Assembly (NCBI GenBank): GCA_002633005.1
Contig: NMRA01000196.1
Coordinates: 209,581-273,580 of the forward strand
Direction of reading: 5' to 3'
From: Phoronis australis
Taxonomy: Eukaryota; Phoronida; Phoronidae
DNA: 64,000 nucleotides
The notes under the pieces were generated by a model, which saw only the letters and a list, made by a program, of their open reading frames with translations, was not told the origin of the DNA and ran no database searches. Numbering within the stretch: the first letter of the stretch is position 1; the number at the start of each line of letters is the position of its first letter. Both the position numbers and the translations under genes were made by a program. Below are positions 12,926 to 26,300 of this stretch, in pieces.

Positions 12926-13236
12926 CAGGGACGGATCCAGGATTATGAGTTGGGGGGAGGCACAGGAATAACCAGAATTTCGGCAGATAAATTGTGGGGA
13001 TGCAAGGTTCTCGAATTTTGGGTTTGCGTACCTGTTGACTAAAAAAATATAAAACACGGTAAACGGGGTTTGCTCAGAGCCTATGCATTGTTTATTCACT
13101 TCATTCACGCCTCGAGCCCCCTTGGTTGAGCGCATCTGTTAGCCAGCATTTCGCATCCGAACTTCCAAGTGGTATATGGTAGAATTTTAGGGGGGGGGGC
13201 ATGGCCCGCCCTTGCCCCCCCATTTCCGCCACTGCT
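12926..13236. mobile_element. MITE-like element of the GGCGGATC(C/T)AG family, copy 1
   Basis: The left end CAGGGACGGATCCAGGA, followed by a G-run, mirrors the right end of C-runs followed by TTCCGCCACTGCTG. The same end structure occurs at 21,071-21,223 and 53,808-53,998. There is no coding capacity. Confidence 0.5.
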
Positions 13237-13505
13237 GGCTGTGTGCAATTTCGGGGTCTACGGAAGAAATACACACTGCAGTGGCACCTAGCTGTATTTT
13301 GACGACAGTCTTTATTCAGCTAGCTGGCTAGCTACTTAGATTCCGACAGTAGCTGCAAACAGATAGCGAACTGGCGTTACATTTGCTCACATGTCTCGTC
13401 CACATTTTTAGGACTATACGGGAAACCCTGAGCAACCCTCGCAGCATTGCCGTTACCCTAATAAAACAAGGCACAGTTTTCATTATTTGTTGATTTCACT
13501 ATCAA

Positions 13506-13680
13506 ATAAATATAGGTTATACAACGTACGTGTTTGTACCAGTGGTTATTATGTTGAGATTCGTGATATGCAAAAGTATTTGAACGAAGGAGAAGCCCGA
13601 GTTCAAATACTGTTGCATATCAGGAATCGAGATATAATAACAAGCTGGTAAAACACGTACGTTGTATAACCTATTTATCT
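13506..13680. repeat. Foldback element with about 80-bp arms
   Basis: Arm 13,506-13,585 pairs imperfectly (roughly 85% by eye) with 13,601-13,680 around a 15-nt loop. The arm starts ATAAATATAGGTTATACAAC. A single arm-like relative lies at about 39,205-39,292, next to the CA microsatellite, and a foldback of the same architecture lies at 52,297-52,468. Confidence 0.7.
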
Positions 13681-14126
13681 TATGCGCCCCACTGAGGATT
13701 CTTTAAAGAAGCGGGTTTACACAGATTGCTCCGCTTGTTTTGGTGTCATCTGTCATCTTTTATCAATGACGATCGCAGATCGCGTGACACTTATACGTGC
13801 AGGCAAATTTTTATGAATGCATTTTTCGCAGCCTGCATGTCACGGCAGTCAAGTTGTACTTTCCACCAGCTACAGGCTTGGGGCCGGGTGCATATCTGCG
13901 ATTTTCGGTATTTTCGTCAGAGTTTGAATTGAGCTAAATCTATTTCTAAGTTAAAGTTAGCTTACATTTCCGACGATTTTCTTGGCTTCGTTGAGTAATT
14001 TATGTGCTAGACACCCAGACGTTGTTGCTGATGCACGCTTCTTAAAAATGCTCCTTTCGCGCGGTTCTTGTCATTTTTAGGTAGAAAGTTTTCCTAAACT
14101 TGTCGTAAAATTGATAACTATTCTTA

Positions 14127-14850
14127 TACCACAATATTAGCCTCGAATGGCAGATACAACCGTGTAATAACCCATAAAGTTATCTCACTAGTGAGATAAC
14201 ATTTTGGCGGGAAACCGAGGCCGGATTCGAAACCGGGACTCAAGAATTTCCAGTCGCCGTATTTACCACTACACTACTCAGCGGCTGACGTCATCAAACG
14301 TGAAAATTGAATACTTAAATGAGCATGCGAAACAATCGCATGTTCAGCAAAGGGCATTGCACCGACATTTATACGCTATGAAAAATAAGACGCATAATTT
14401 CCATAAAAACAATATTTTAATTCAGTGAAATTTTTCTCTCGTGTTCTCTCTGACTTGTAAATCACAGATATCCAATTTGAATGCGGGTATCGTGTAGTCG
14501 GGATCCTTTGACTTGAGCATTATTCACCTGTCAGTTACTAGTGGTAACCTACTTTAGCAGACGATATTTTCCCGGTCGAAGCTTGACGTGATAAAATGTG
14601 TAGTAAGCTACATGTATAATAGCTGCTATACCTTAATTTATAGATTCACTTCATTTCTATTTTCTTTAAATTTCCAATTGGTTTTGAGTGTAAGCATTTT
14701 TTGACAAAAATAGCTCGGCTTTTCTTAAAAGTTCACGACCTCCGACCCTGGGTCTCTGACATAGAAAGTAGTTGCAAAGCCGAGGCGAGTCGAGAAAGGC
14801 AGTTCGATTCATTGCAGTGTTTCTCGTTTAGTATGTGGTATAAATAGATA
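14127..14850 (-). mobile_element. SINE-like or composite element with tRNA-type promoter, copy A
   Basis: Over about 720 bp this matches, in reverse complement, 52,456-53,162. On the minus strand it carries a box A-like TAGTGTAGTGG (about 14,275-14,265) and a box B-like GGTTTCGAATCC (about 14,230), spaced as in tRNA genes, within a block lacking tRNA pairing. Copies differ by substitutions and small indels, for example an extra palindromic TCTCACTAGTGAGA here. It is a non-autonomous Pol III-type or composite transposon with no protein coding. Confidence 0.6.
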
Positions 14851-15455
14851 ACGCCCCTCGACTCAATATTACCCGTTTTTAAATGAATGGAAATGAAAAA
14901 TTATTAATTATGTTTTTAGCAAGGGTACGAGTTGGCTTGGGTGCGAATTCGCTAAGGTAAGAACTGACTGGAAAGCCCTCATATGCACAACTGGTAAAAA
15001 GACTGTTCCCTGGACTCGGTGTCTGGCCTGCTAGTGTTTGAATCGAGCATCCAGGTAATTCACTGAAAAAAAGACCCGTGTGATGGCAGGTAGGACACAT
15101 AATCCAATAACAAGATGAATATTTTCCTCTGTGTACATTGTTCTCGTCTCAGTAACCATAACTCTGGCATGGTGTAAGATATCTATCAAAATTATACTTT
15201 TTGTAATGTCCAAGGGTGGGGGAGAGCTAAATCTCCATACTAGAAGCTCAGCTCGAAAATTGACCAATTGCATGCCACAATTCCAGTAAATTCAATTGTA
15301 TTGTGCAGTGTGGATAATTAGTCTTTGAGTATGAATTTGTAGATTACACCCTGGGCCCAGGTGATTACCCATCAATATAATTATTGACTAGAGAATGCAC
15401 CTATATCTGGAGCACCACCTTTACATTTTCAAGCTACTTTTACTCACAGGTTTTG

Positions 15456-15845
15456 CTAAAAGGTGAATAGGTGCCTGAAATGCTTAGGAAGTGGCTCGCG
15501 GTAGTGAAGAATGAAAAGTATATGTACGCTGTACATGGCAAGTCTGATGCCGTGAAACATCTCCGTGTCTGTCTGTGGCCGGCAGTCGTCGACTGTGAGT
15601 CTGACGAATGCCGGTTTACCCGGCAAAGAACTATCCACACATTCCGTTGCCTGTGCATGTTCACGGCGCCTCTCTAGTATTTCTTGATCACTGTATTGCG
15701 GCTCGAACTGATAGCTTGTGAAACTTAACGATCCACCTGCGAACGGTCTTCGTCGGATGAGCTCTCGTCTAAGTCGGGATTGCGAGTTGCCATTTTGACG
15801 TTTATTAATTATTCTGCGTTCTGTTTCAAAATAACTTATTCTCAT
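15456..15845 (-). pseudogene. Possible broken exon of a P2X7-like-domain protein
   Basis: Two overlapping minus-strand frames join into a pattern seen at the start of invertebrate P2X7-like-domain proteins. One is an ATG in good context (AAAATGG, about 15,794) followed by an acidic Ser/Asp/Glu stretch (DESSSDED) that stops at TAA. The other is the next frame, with SYQFEPQYSDQE, an Arg/Glu-rich helix and no clear WCxCG motif. The break lies between the two motifs. The evidence is weak and rests on motif resemblance; it could be a random 129-codon frame. Confidence 0.3.
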
Positions 15846-18334
15846 CTAACCAAAGCGTATATAAAACTGTCTCATTCGATATAATTTGTAATGACTTTGG
15901 AGTATTCGTGAGTGCAGATGGTTTGAGAAACCAGCTATGAATAAATCACTGAGTTACCGACTTCAGATGCAATAAGGGTAATTGACCGGGCACCGAAGCC
16001 GTGAGAGGGCATGCTAATTCAGTGTTTGCTGACAGAAAGCTGTTGTGAAACAATAACTCGATTTTATATGCTATTGTCTCATGTTAGGGGAATCTTTATT
16101 TAGACAAACAAATGCATTATTTACATCAGTGTTAGTGTACAACTTTTGCCCTTACGTTTCTGTAAAAGCGCAACTCAGTTGACTTCGCGGCTCCCGACAA
16201 GTACTGTAAGTAGATCCGCAGTTTCGTGGTTAATTCCTCTAAATAATTACGCGCACATTATTTCTTCGAATCACTAGTGTAGTCTTTTCGTGACAGGAGG
16301 TTTAGTTTCCAACCTACGCTGGTTTATGTTCGTGATGTCCAGTCCCGGCGGCCGCGACGGCCCTGAGTGGGTTCCGAGGCATTTTTTTAATGTTTATTAC
16401 GAAATCTTCAGAATACAATGAATATACATGTACATAACCCAGAAAGCGCCAAGAGGCATTAGATCCGAGGCATTGGCTGGGATAACAAGCGTTTTGTGTG
16501 TTTAGAACTGAAAAAATCGTAAGTCTAAAATTACAACACAGAGGTATCTCTCATGTCTGTATTTCATGGAAAAATGATTCGAATTTATCACCAAACAGAC
16601 CCAAACTCCCACTGTCGACCATGAAAAATTGGCCTACCGAAGTTAGTAGGAGTCAACACTCATTTACCGAACTCTGTAGGTTGCCGTACCATTAAATATC
16701 CGGTCCTATATATGTAAATCCATAACAGTGAAATAAAACAACAGGTTTGTTCAAGAACTCGATGTACTTTTAATGGTTTTACATCGGAATTTGATGATTT
16801 ACTGGTGTAAAACGATGCATTCAAGCGATAAGTTGACACCAGTAAGCGTGTTGTGAACGTACGGCTGAACAGACTGTGTTCGAACCGATTACGTCATTGT
16901 TTAATTTCAACACCGCCGTCAGGTGTCAGGTAAAACAACTTAACATGCTGTTATCGAGTGGAACTACTCGATCTAAATTAATACAAAATAGGTTGATGTT
17001 TGGGTGGCATTCTCCTTTAAGTGTATCAGTTGTGAGCTTTCCTTTAAAACTGCAATTTGTTTACAATTTGTTTCTTTTCTCACTTGCTACAAATTTAAAT
17101 ATTTACAGTTTTAATGACACATAGCATCTTTAAGACTGACAAAAAACATTACTAAACTGTCGCTGTTTCCTAGGGTACCTGTGCAATGACGCTGGTGCAC
17201 AACCACATTGTCGGCTGACTAACACGAGGGGGGTGGCAGTAGCTGATCCGAATAGAGCCGGTCTAAGGGTTTGGAACATGTTTAGCTTCGTCTTGCCACC
17301 GCTAGGACTATTACTAAGGCAGGCGACTTTGCGCTGATAAAAATAATGCTTGTTTTAAATAATATTCACTTCCGTATGTAAAAGTTGACCGAATAAACGA
17401 TCATCTAAGAAACACATGCACACACACAAGCTCACGTATCCCGTTTCCATCACTGGGCAAACACTTCGTGACCTTATTGCGTAAACTATACGGGGCTGCC
17501 GCTACAACGTAGACGTATTCTGGCCTTTCTGAATTAGATCCATCCAATGACTGCAATATGTGTTTGATGACGATGTTATATAAAAGTCCAATGTTTCTCA
17601 GTGCTACCCTTTCAACTTTGACTTAATCGATTTGCAAGAAGGTCAACTTTACGTTGACTTTAGACGCCGTTATCAGTAGGCCTCTCATCGCTACAGCTTA
17701 TACTGTACATGTACAGTTTGTACAAGGACATTACAGAATCATAACTGTGCGTGTCAGGTAGGTCCTGTTCAAATCTAAATGATCTTTACATGCCAGCTCT
17801 TGCGTGTTATAGAATACACCATAGACATGGTCTGAAACATCTTTGTATTTCTCGTGGGCTGGTCAATCGCTTTCTACACTGTATACATTTCCACTTGAGA
17901 ACTGTGCAGATTGCATGGCCAAAAACTAGACTACGCCAACTGAGAAGAGATCAGTAGGCCTACACTTTTAGCTGTAATTCGCTCAGTGGCCTTGCCTTAA
18001 AAAGGGCCGACTTTACTACTTGCGTAGCTTAGGCAGCAAAAATGTCTCACAAACTTTTCTAATTATTTCGCTGTAAATGTAGGCCTAGAAAAAAAAAATC
18101 AAAAGTAAGTGACAGTGCAATTTTGTGTTTCACGATCTGTGTCTACATTGGGCATTAGGTAGACACAGTGAGTCAACGTTTTGTTGTGGCCATGTTTCAT
18201 CCTGAACTGTGCTGTTTTCTGCTCTCCAAACACTTAAAACCTTTCAACTGTAGGTAGGATCATCACACGTTGCAAAACACATTTCAAAACAAAAATTTTG
18301 TGATCTGCGATGACATGCTGTAGCCTACATCTGT

Positions 18335-18600
18335 AATATGCGCACACCCAGGGGGCGGGCTCGTGTGGCTCTAACGAGCCCCCCCACTTGGTGAAGTGGG
18401 CAAAAAGGTCTGCCTCAGAGAAAATCGAACTCCGAAAAACTAGGAAACGAGACAAAAGTCCACTAAAAAGGCAGGAGTTACCAAAATTCGGCAAATTCAT
18501 AACTCTTAACGTTCACCATGAATCATAGTAAAACGTCCACATTCTCAAAAATTCGAGCCCTCCATTTCTTATGTTGGGTGCACGCATGTTTACAGACTGT
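18335..18600 (+). repeat. Dispersed repeat, copy 2
   Basis: Diverged relative of 5630-5890 (see that entry): G-rich head, shared GGGCAAAAAGGTCTGC and AATTCGAGCCCTCC blocks, no open frame retained. Confidence 0.5.
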
Positions 18601-21070
18601 AACCTTGGTCAGATTTCAGTTGAGGGTAGGTCGGCAGTTTTAGCGGCAGGTTCCAGTGAGATGTAGGCCCTGCAATTCTGGTTTGCTTGTGTTTGTGAAC
18701 TTTCCAGGTATCAGAAAAATCCACTAGTCGGATTCTAAATGCATTTTTTTCAGGATAGCGGCCTCCTTTAGCATTTTTGATTTTCTGGGAAGCGACTTAG
18801 AAATCTTCTGCGATTTCAGGTAAGCCTTAAACAACCCAACATTGCAAAAACCAAGCTGGATGACAGCACCTTATTTCTGGAATCTGTAGGCAATGTGCCT
18901 TCAAAATCGACTGTTGGCTTATGTCAATTTTGCGTTGTAACCACTTATTTCGGCCGAGCCCTTTCGGATGGTTTGAAAGAGTCAAAATACATGCAAACTA
19001 CAGAATAATGCTTGTGTGGTCATGTGTAGCGCTTTTGATGTTAAATGTTAAATTTTCCTTTTCTTCATACTGTCGACAAAAAAATAAAGGCAACGAGTCC
19101 TGCGATGTACATGTAGGCTCTGCTAGGCAAAGCACAGTGAAAACTGTGCAGTTCGGTGCCTCCTGGTGCCATGTGTACATGCAGTTGTTATCCAGAGCAC
19201 AAGCTGGGTGTAACGGAAACAGCTCTTGACGAGCTTAAAAATTTACCGTAACGTATGTCAGTAGCAAGGAATTACAATTAGTCTTTGTGAGACTCATGCT
19301 ATGCAATGTCGTGTCTTTGCATGTAAACTACAGTGTAGGTGGACTCTTGATATGGCGACGCAGCCGAGTTATTTTAGGGTCTCCAGTGGTTTGACGTTGA
19401 CTCGCCGAAAAGCATGAAAATGTGTGAGCAGATAGGTCAATGTCTTAAATGTAGCTATTTTTACAGTGTATTTAGATTTAGTAACATAGGTTGTTGAACG
19501 TTGTTGTCGCGGAGAACACAACATTTTCATTTGATGTCATGAATGACATTTGTAATTGGGCAATTCCGTGAAGAAGGTCCACCCAGATACAAAAATTGCG
19601 ACAATATTAAAGTTTCTGGTCTTTTCTGAAAGGGCAATCTCCCTAGTATCAGGACCCATGACTGAATTTTCTACAACATTCTTGTTTCTGTACGGATCCA
19701 TTTTGGAACTCAGGGGGCCCAAACATAATTACCCTTACTTTAACGTGTGTTCCTAATTCTTGTAATTGATAAATAAATAAGTAACGGAAATACCATTACA
19801 TTGTGCAATCACATAAGCCTAAACCATCCATAAATATCATTTGCACCCTCGAACACCATCGTCGACTTCTCAGGCGTCAAAAGCCAACTCATGAATATCA
19901 TGGTGACATACATGTACGTCCGTCACCAAAAAGTTTTCAATCAAAATGAAAACAATTTCAGATTCTCTTAAATTTGTTACTCAATACTTTTGATCAACAT
20001 TTTGAATCCCAGAGAGCCTTCGTGAAGTCAGGAATCGCGTTAAAAATGTATATGTACATGTAATTGTACTTGCAGGTCCGCCACACACGTTCGTTACGCC
20101 GTCGATCACACATCTTTCGTCTGATAAAATATACTTAGTTATCATTTTACTTTGCAGGCTTACAGAAGACAAAAGTTGCCTTACATTTAAGAATAAAAAA
20201 GGATAGAATATTAAGGAGACAAATACAAAACCAATTTAAGAATTTAAACTAAATGTACATGTACCAACCTTTCTCTGTAGAAAAATAATTGCTGAAAGTC
20301 ATGCGTTACCATGTGTTCTTCCTACATTTAAAGTTCTTAAAATTGGACAGTTAGACTACATTTCAATATAAATGAAACAACATCTATTTCAATGAAGTCA
20401 TTGGTTGTTCTTGTGTTACTGTCCCTAGTTTTTGGAAATTGGTGAAGCAGAAAGTAAACAAAAGTTCATGAAGAGCTCTGGAATTTAAAATTATAAAATT
20501 CCTGAAATGAATTCAAAACATGTCAAGTTGCTTTCCTGCTAGAACCAATAAGCTACTCCTTATCTGACCTGGATGACATGCTTTATTTTGAAAACCTGAA
20601 GCTGAGATATTTTAAATGGTAGTAGTGTGTGATGTGCTTCTGTATTTTTGTCCAAGTTATATTTAAGTGTTTGGTGTGCAGATTGTATGAAATGGTGTCT
20701 TAGCAAATTATTTACACCATCAGATTTTGCATATTTTTGCAAAACAAGAACAGTGGACTAGCACCCTGAGCTGAGCTTCCAGGAGATTGAACCAACAAAA
20801 ACTAGAGGGAATTGTTGGAGACCAAGGGAATAATTGATGTCAAATCAAGGAGGAATGTATAATCTACCGGCCGGGGTGATTCGTGAAACTCGAAAAACAT
20901 AATATTGTGGTTTGAGAAATTGATAATCGGACTTACAAGAACCGTGATGCGAACAGTCATCCTTCAAAACATTTTTTAGAATTTCAAATGATGATTGATT
21001 TGATTTGATTTAAGCTGCTGAAGCGTATGGACCAACATCTGATAATTTCATTAGCTATATATATTGATGT

Positions 21071-21223
21071 CAGTGGCGGACTTAGAGGGGAGCCAAGGGG
21101 GCATGCCCCCCTAAAATTATCCCAGATTTCGTTTAGCAGTTCAGGGGTGCGAATGTCTGACGGCAAAATCCTGGCTAATACTCTGCCCTGCCCCCCTAAC
21201 TCAAAATCCTGGATCCGCCCTTG
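21071..21223. mobile_element. MITE-like element of the GGCGGATC(C/T)AG family, copy 2
   Basis: The short element begins CAGTGGCGGACTTAGAGG with a G-run and ends with a C-run followed by CTGGATCCGCCCTTG. The ends are inverted copies of each other. See 12,926 and 53,808 for relatives. Confidence 0.55.
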
Positions 21224-21727
21224 GATGTTATTTAATGTATTTACCTTCCCACTTCACGATCACACCTATATCTGGCCGGAAGTTGAATGTCATAGGTCGA
21301 TGTTGTTAACTATACCATGTTGAACAAATTGTTTGATGGACTCTTTGTTCAGAAGACGTCTAACAGTTCTGTTCTACTGAAGTCCTGTTAAAAACTTAAT
21401 TATTATTTACGTGAACACGCATAAAAACCATTAGCGACATGGCACAGACAATAAGTCTGCACAAGCGTAGCGGGAGTACTAATTCAACAAGAAGACAATG
21501 GAGTGTTACTTAACATGCTATTATTTAGGAGAGCCAAGTTTATTTTAGCGCCGAATTTGTATACCATTTACTGTCCACATAAAATTGTTTTCCTTAATGT
21601 CAACGAGTCTCAAATGTAAACTAATTATCTCATTCTGAACCGTTTTTTACCATCTTTAAAGTGAGGTGAAGATTATTGGAAATTGTTTTGCAATTTAGCT
21701 AAAATTGTTCAAAACTAGTATCCTACC

Positions 21728-22569
21728 CACAGGCGCTTGGGTTTATCGCAAATGGCGTCACAATATATATATATAAGAAAACATAAAGGTTGGACACTCA
21801 AAATCTGTTTAGCCGATGCTCCCAACTTCAACCGTCCAAAATCCAAATAAAATCTGCGTGCACCTCCCTTAGCCTGGTATTGCATAAACATTCGAAGCCT
21901 TATCTTTCCTAGATCCCATTAACTGTCTTCGTGAGTGGTGAAGTGGCGATGGAATTTCCAAAACAATCTCAAAACTCTGAATTCAAGGACCTGAAATAGT
22001 AAACATGGCGGATTTCAGTTGTGCTTCAACTTGTACGCCTGACGTAGGTGAAACTTCGAGTTTGAGCAAGCAACCTATATTTCAAATTCAATAATTCTAA
22101 TCCAAAACTCAACTAATTGAGAACGTTAAAGTTAGTATTTTAACGCTTATTTGTAACTTAATTCAACTGACGGCTCATTTTAGCCCTTAACTTAGAATTT
22201 ATTACATAAACTGGCGTATCTTGTTTCTCATCTTGACATCACACACTTTTTTGATTGAAGCACAACACACACTCGGCCAGGAAACGTAGTCCGTGCAAGT
22301 ATTACAATGCGCGTGGCCGACGAGTTAACTCAATGGTTTTGGCCTTTGGCATTCTTTTGGCATTTTTGTCGCCAAATCACCACTCGAAGGCAATTTGAAG
22401 AGATCAAATGAAAGAAGGTATTCTAAGAGTTGTCCGATGCTAGTTTCGTGGAGTTCCATGCACATTTGAGTAGAAAATTTTTAGGAAACAGATTTCGAGT
22501 GTCCAACCTTTATGTTTTCTTATATATATTATTGAGTGACGTCATTTGCGATAAACCCAAGCGCCTGTG
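21728..22569. mobile_element. hAT-like MITE with about 75-bp TIRs and 8-bp target duplication
   Basis: The 842-bp element starts CACAGGCGCTTGGG (21,728) and ends in the reverse complement (22,569). The terminal inverted repeats extend about 75 bp with a few mismatches and indels, each including an AT-microsatellite and AAGAAAACATAAAGGTTGG. The flanks are ATCCTACC (21,720-21,727) and ATCCTACT (22,570-22,577), a 7/8 match to an 8-bp target-site duplication as made by hAT transposases. There is no transposase frame inside. It lies 0.8 kb upstream of the first coding exon of white. Confidence 0.8.
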
Positions 22570-23328
22570 ATCCTACTATAAATACCCAACAAAGTCTTAT
22601 CTAAGGTGATGATTTCGCATAAAGGGCAAATTATTGTAAAAAACGTGTTTTCTTGTACTAGTTTAATTATAAACCAGTTGCAAAAGACCTAAGAACCCAA
22701 ATTGAGAGTGTACGTCCGTCACGTACACCCGTCACACTACCAAAACTTATACATGTATAACGTTGCCTCAGAATTTTTTCCGAAGGTATCATCAAACACA
22801 TTGTGTGTTCTACTTCACAAACATTGCACTAAACCAAGGTAAAAATAAACAATTTTGACATTTCACAATTCACAGAAAGTCAAAGTTAAAAGGAGTTTTC
22901 AAAAACTCAAATTCTTTGCTTGCATCCGTCACACCTTTAAAGGTAATTTTCTCGACAATCAAAGAAAAATTGATGCATGCATTGAGAAATATCAATAAGA
23001 CCTGACAATCGATGTCATGTGTTAATTATTTTCTAGGTTGAAACAATGTTCTGCGATGTTATGTCGGTAAGAAATAGGAATTGCACGAGAAGTTATGGGA
23101 ATTCTCGAACCAACAAATTTATATTCTCGCATTGATATCAAAGGAATATTAAACAAAAACGTTCACACAGAATAATGACTTATCAACTTCGCTTATACCT
23201 GTAAGAATCTAGTGCTTCTGTCAACAAAACACTAGACCAGATTTCAAATCTCGAATAGAACTAAATATACCCGGTACTTGAAATTCGATAACGAATCAGA
23301 CGTTTCTCCTACAGGCGACAAGCTGCAA

Positions 23329-26300
23329 ATGTCTGACCACGAAAGGGCAGCACTGCTGGGCGATGGGAAGCGCAAACCTCAGTCCAACGGCAAGCCGGAT
23401 CACAGTTACGAATCCCTCTGCAGATCTGACCCAGAAATTGTAGTTCACGGTATCTACTTTTGAAGTCATGTGACATATTCCATGTTGTGTAACTTCAACA
23501 GATTTAATTAACACATATTGATAGAAGTGTTTTGTGTTTTTCCAAAAGCACTGCTAGTAAAGCATACCAATATGGATGAAATGATTTTTGCTAGAATTTT
23601 CTGTAAACTAATTGTGCCAGAGTCACACCCACATGCATTACCTGTAAGTAATTTTAATATATAACAAAATACTGCACATCAGCAAAACCTTGAGTCATTA
23701 GCTATTACACTTGATGAACCTGAGTGCTGAGCATGGAACTCATTCAGCACTGCGCACGCGTTTCATTTCCAGGACAATCAAACGGTGCAGTACGAAAGAA
23801 ACGAAACATGAGTTTCCACGAGAACATCGACAAGATTACACTTACTTGGAAGGACATCGATGTGTTCGCTCCGCCCCCTAGCCGGGCCTGCTGCCGTGGC
23901 CCCGCTCCAGGCTCACAGCCGAAGCAAATATTAAACAACGGTGAGGCTGAACTAGATTCTAAATAAATCTTTGGCTGGAAAATTTGTCATTAGTTTGCAG
24001 GCTACAGGAGATTTTTAAGGCCCTAGGGAAAATCTAAATAGTGATGGTAATCTTAATTAAAGAAAATGCTAGGGACGAGGTACAGTATATGTAGGGCCGT
24101 TTGTCTTAAAGTAAAAAACCAATTCGGTGTTTTGAGAAGTAAATGTCTCACGATGTCTAAATTCGCTCGTACATTCGTTGTTCATCGTAACGTGAATTCC
24201 CAGCCAGCATGTATAAAGGCCTACGACGGAATCATCAAATTTTCGTGACTATGGTCTCAATTCTCCCAGTCGAGAGCATGAGGACATACATGTAAGGAGT
24301 TTTCATGGGTGATACCTTGATTTTTACATGCAGGAGAAATTCGTGCGCCAAGCTGTGAGAGCCTAGTTAACGACAAAGAAAGTCAGTGATAAGTTCGGAC
24401 AGTTCCGCTGATGTCCGCCGAAGTATACGAGTGTGCTCGCTTGACCCACCTGCACCATTATCCACAGAATGGCCGGTACTTGGAAATGAGCCTGCCGTGG
24501 TTAACGACTGTATATCTGAGCACATAAACTTGAGCGAAAATCCCGCAAAAGATAACCTTCCTTTTGTTTTAATCGACTTTTTAGTTTATATGTGCTTTAC
24601 AAAATGTTCGGAGGAATTTTCAATGAATGCCGACCACAATGCCGCAGCCGATGTACGAATAGGAGGACTCCGAGTCACTCAGTGCCGACACAATACCTTC
24701 ATTTTTCCGCTTCACCGAAGCAGCAATTCCATCTTAATGAGAATACTTGGGTGAATTGTAAATATCGGACGTAAGACTCCATTTTAGAAAGGCGATGGGG
24801 CTATTGGTGGAATGATTAAGCCAAGTAATGAAATGTTTTTCTATAGCATCTACCTCGACACTTGTATTTTACATGTAAATCATTCGGAAATTTCAAATTA
24901 GTCTGTTTGAATGGAAACAAGAAGTGTGTACTATCACTTTGATCCCACTAATCTCACTTGTTCAAGCGAGAAGCGCCCTCACAACATAACTGCCTTTGCA
25001 CCTGTAGTCGTGTTTTTCCAGTGACTACCTGTTCACCGTGTTGTACGTGTGAGGGCTTAGAATGACTTGTTAAAAAAATGGGGTAAAATTTACCTGTTGT
25101 TTAGTGATTTAGCATTTCCAATTGTATTTGAAATATCAGGCCTGCCCGGCGAGTTGTGTAACTGGTTTCGTAATCTTCGTTACATAAGTGTCAACTATCA
25201 TAGGTCTTTGTCCGAGGTCAATATCGAGGACTACATGCAAAATATACTTGCAATGACTGTATCAGTGTTTGCTTAAACACTTATCAAAAGAGGGGTCATG
25301 TGTGTCAGTATCAGACAATGTAGCTGAAGTCGCTTCCTTGCGGATATCTTTTTAAATTTCTTGCGCGGCATCAACAAAATGGCCGCCTGCACGCCTACAG
25401 ATATGCAGGTGTATGTTGTACGGTATTTCTCAACTCACAAATTACAAACAAGATAACTAACAAGCGGCCTACATTTCAGTTAACGGCGTTGTGGAGCCAG
25501 GCACACTCGTAGCAATGATGGGAGCCAGGTTAGTGTTATGTGGTACATGTAAATATTTCGAGTTTACAAAAAAGTATTTGTTCACTTATTATTGTGGCTT
25601 TTTTGATAAGAATCTGCTTCCTTTACTCAAGGTCGTGGCTTCGAATCCTACTGGACCACACCACAGGAGCCTTGTGTCAAGTTTCTAGCTTCTCAGCTCG
25701 GTTTTAGCTATATATTTATAAGGTATGAAAATAGTTCGAGGTGATCAGAGCAATTGGCCCACCCAAGTGGCCCGCGCACGTCTGGTATAAGAACCAACTG
25801 GAATAATTTATGTATGGAAGACGTTCAAAGTTTTTTTCAAGTACGACATTTACATGCAATCAAGCAAGTTCTGAAATAGCAAGAATATTTGTTCACTTTT
25901 CAGTGGAGCTGGGAAGTCAACTCTTCTCAACGTGCTTACAGCTCGTAACCTTGGTAATCTTGTTGTCACTGGCGACGTGCGTGTGAATGGCGTTAATGTT
26001 GGTCGTGGCATCAGCGCCATCTCGGCCTACATTCAGCAGGATGACTTGTTTGTCGGAACCCTCACCGTGAGGGAACATCTGATTTTTACGGTAGTACCGT
26101 GGTTTTTTACGCGCTAGTGATCTCTGAACTTTAAACACATTGTGCTTAACTCGATAGGAAGAAGGTAGCTGTACCGCGATAGTTCCACAACTTTGTGTGT
26201 GGATATCTGTATCAGTATGTTTTATATTCGCAGTGTACAAAGCAAAGTCCGTGGAACAACACAATTCATTTTTACCACGATTTAGCCACCATTGAAAAGG

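Larger units (their letters stand above)
10957..23328. other. Intergenic region between YeeE-like gene and white
   Basis: The divergent genes YeeE-like (minus) and white (plus) are separated by about 12.3 kb. I could assign only repeats here (11.6, 12.9, 13.5, 14.1, 18.3, 21.1 and 21.7 kb, listed separately) and a broken P2X7-like open frame near 15.7 kb. A GC- and CpG-richer patch at 12,400-12,820 ends in a good splice-donor-like GCAAGGTGAGTG at about 12,817 and could be a non-coding first exon, but nothing proves it. The rest, including 8.1-10.5 kb inside the YeeE-like first intron, shows nothing recognisable. Confidence 0.4.

Noticed and set aside
23278-23328. White start upstream of 23,329
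   Set aside because: No ATG exists between the in-frame TAG at 23,233 and 23,329, and an acceptor-like site lies between.
25917-26264. 115-codon minus-strand frame
   Set aside because: Antisense shadow of white exon 4; no motif.
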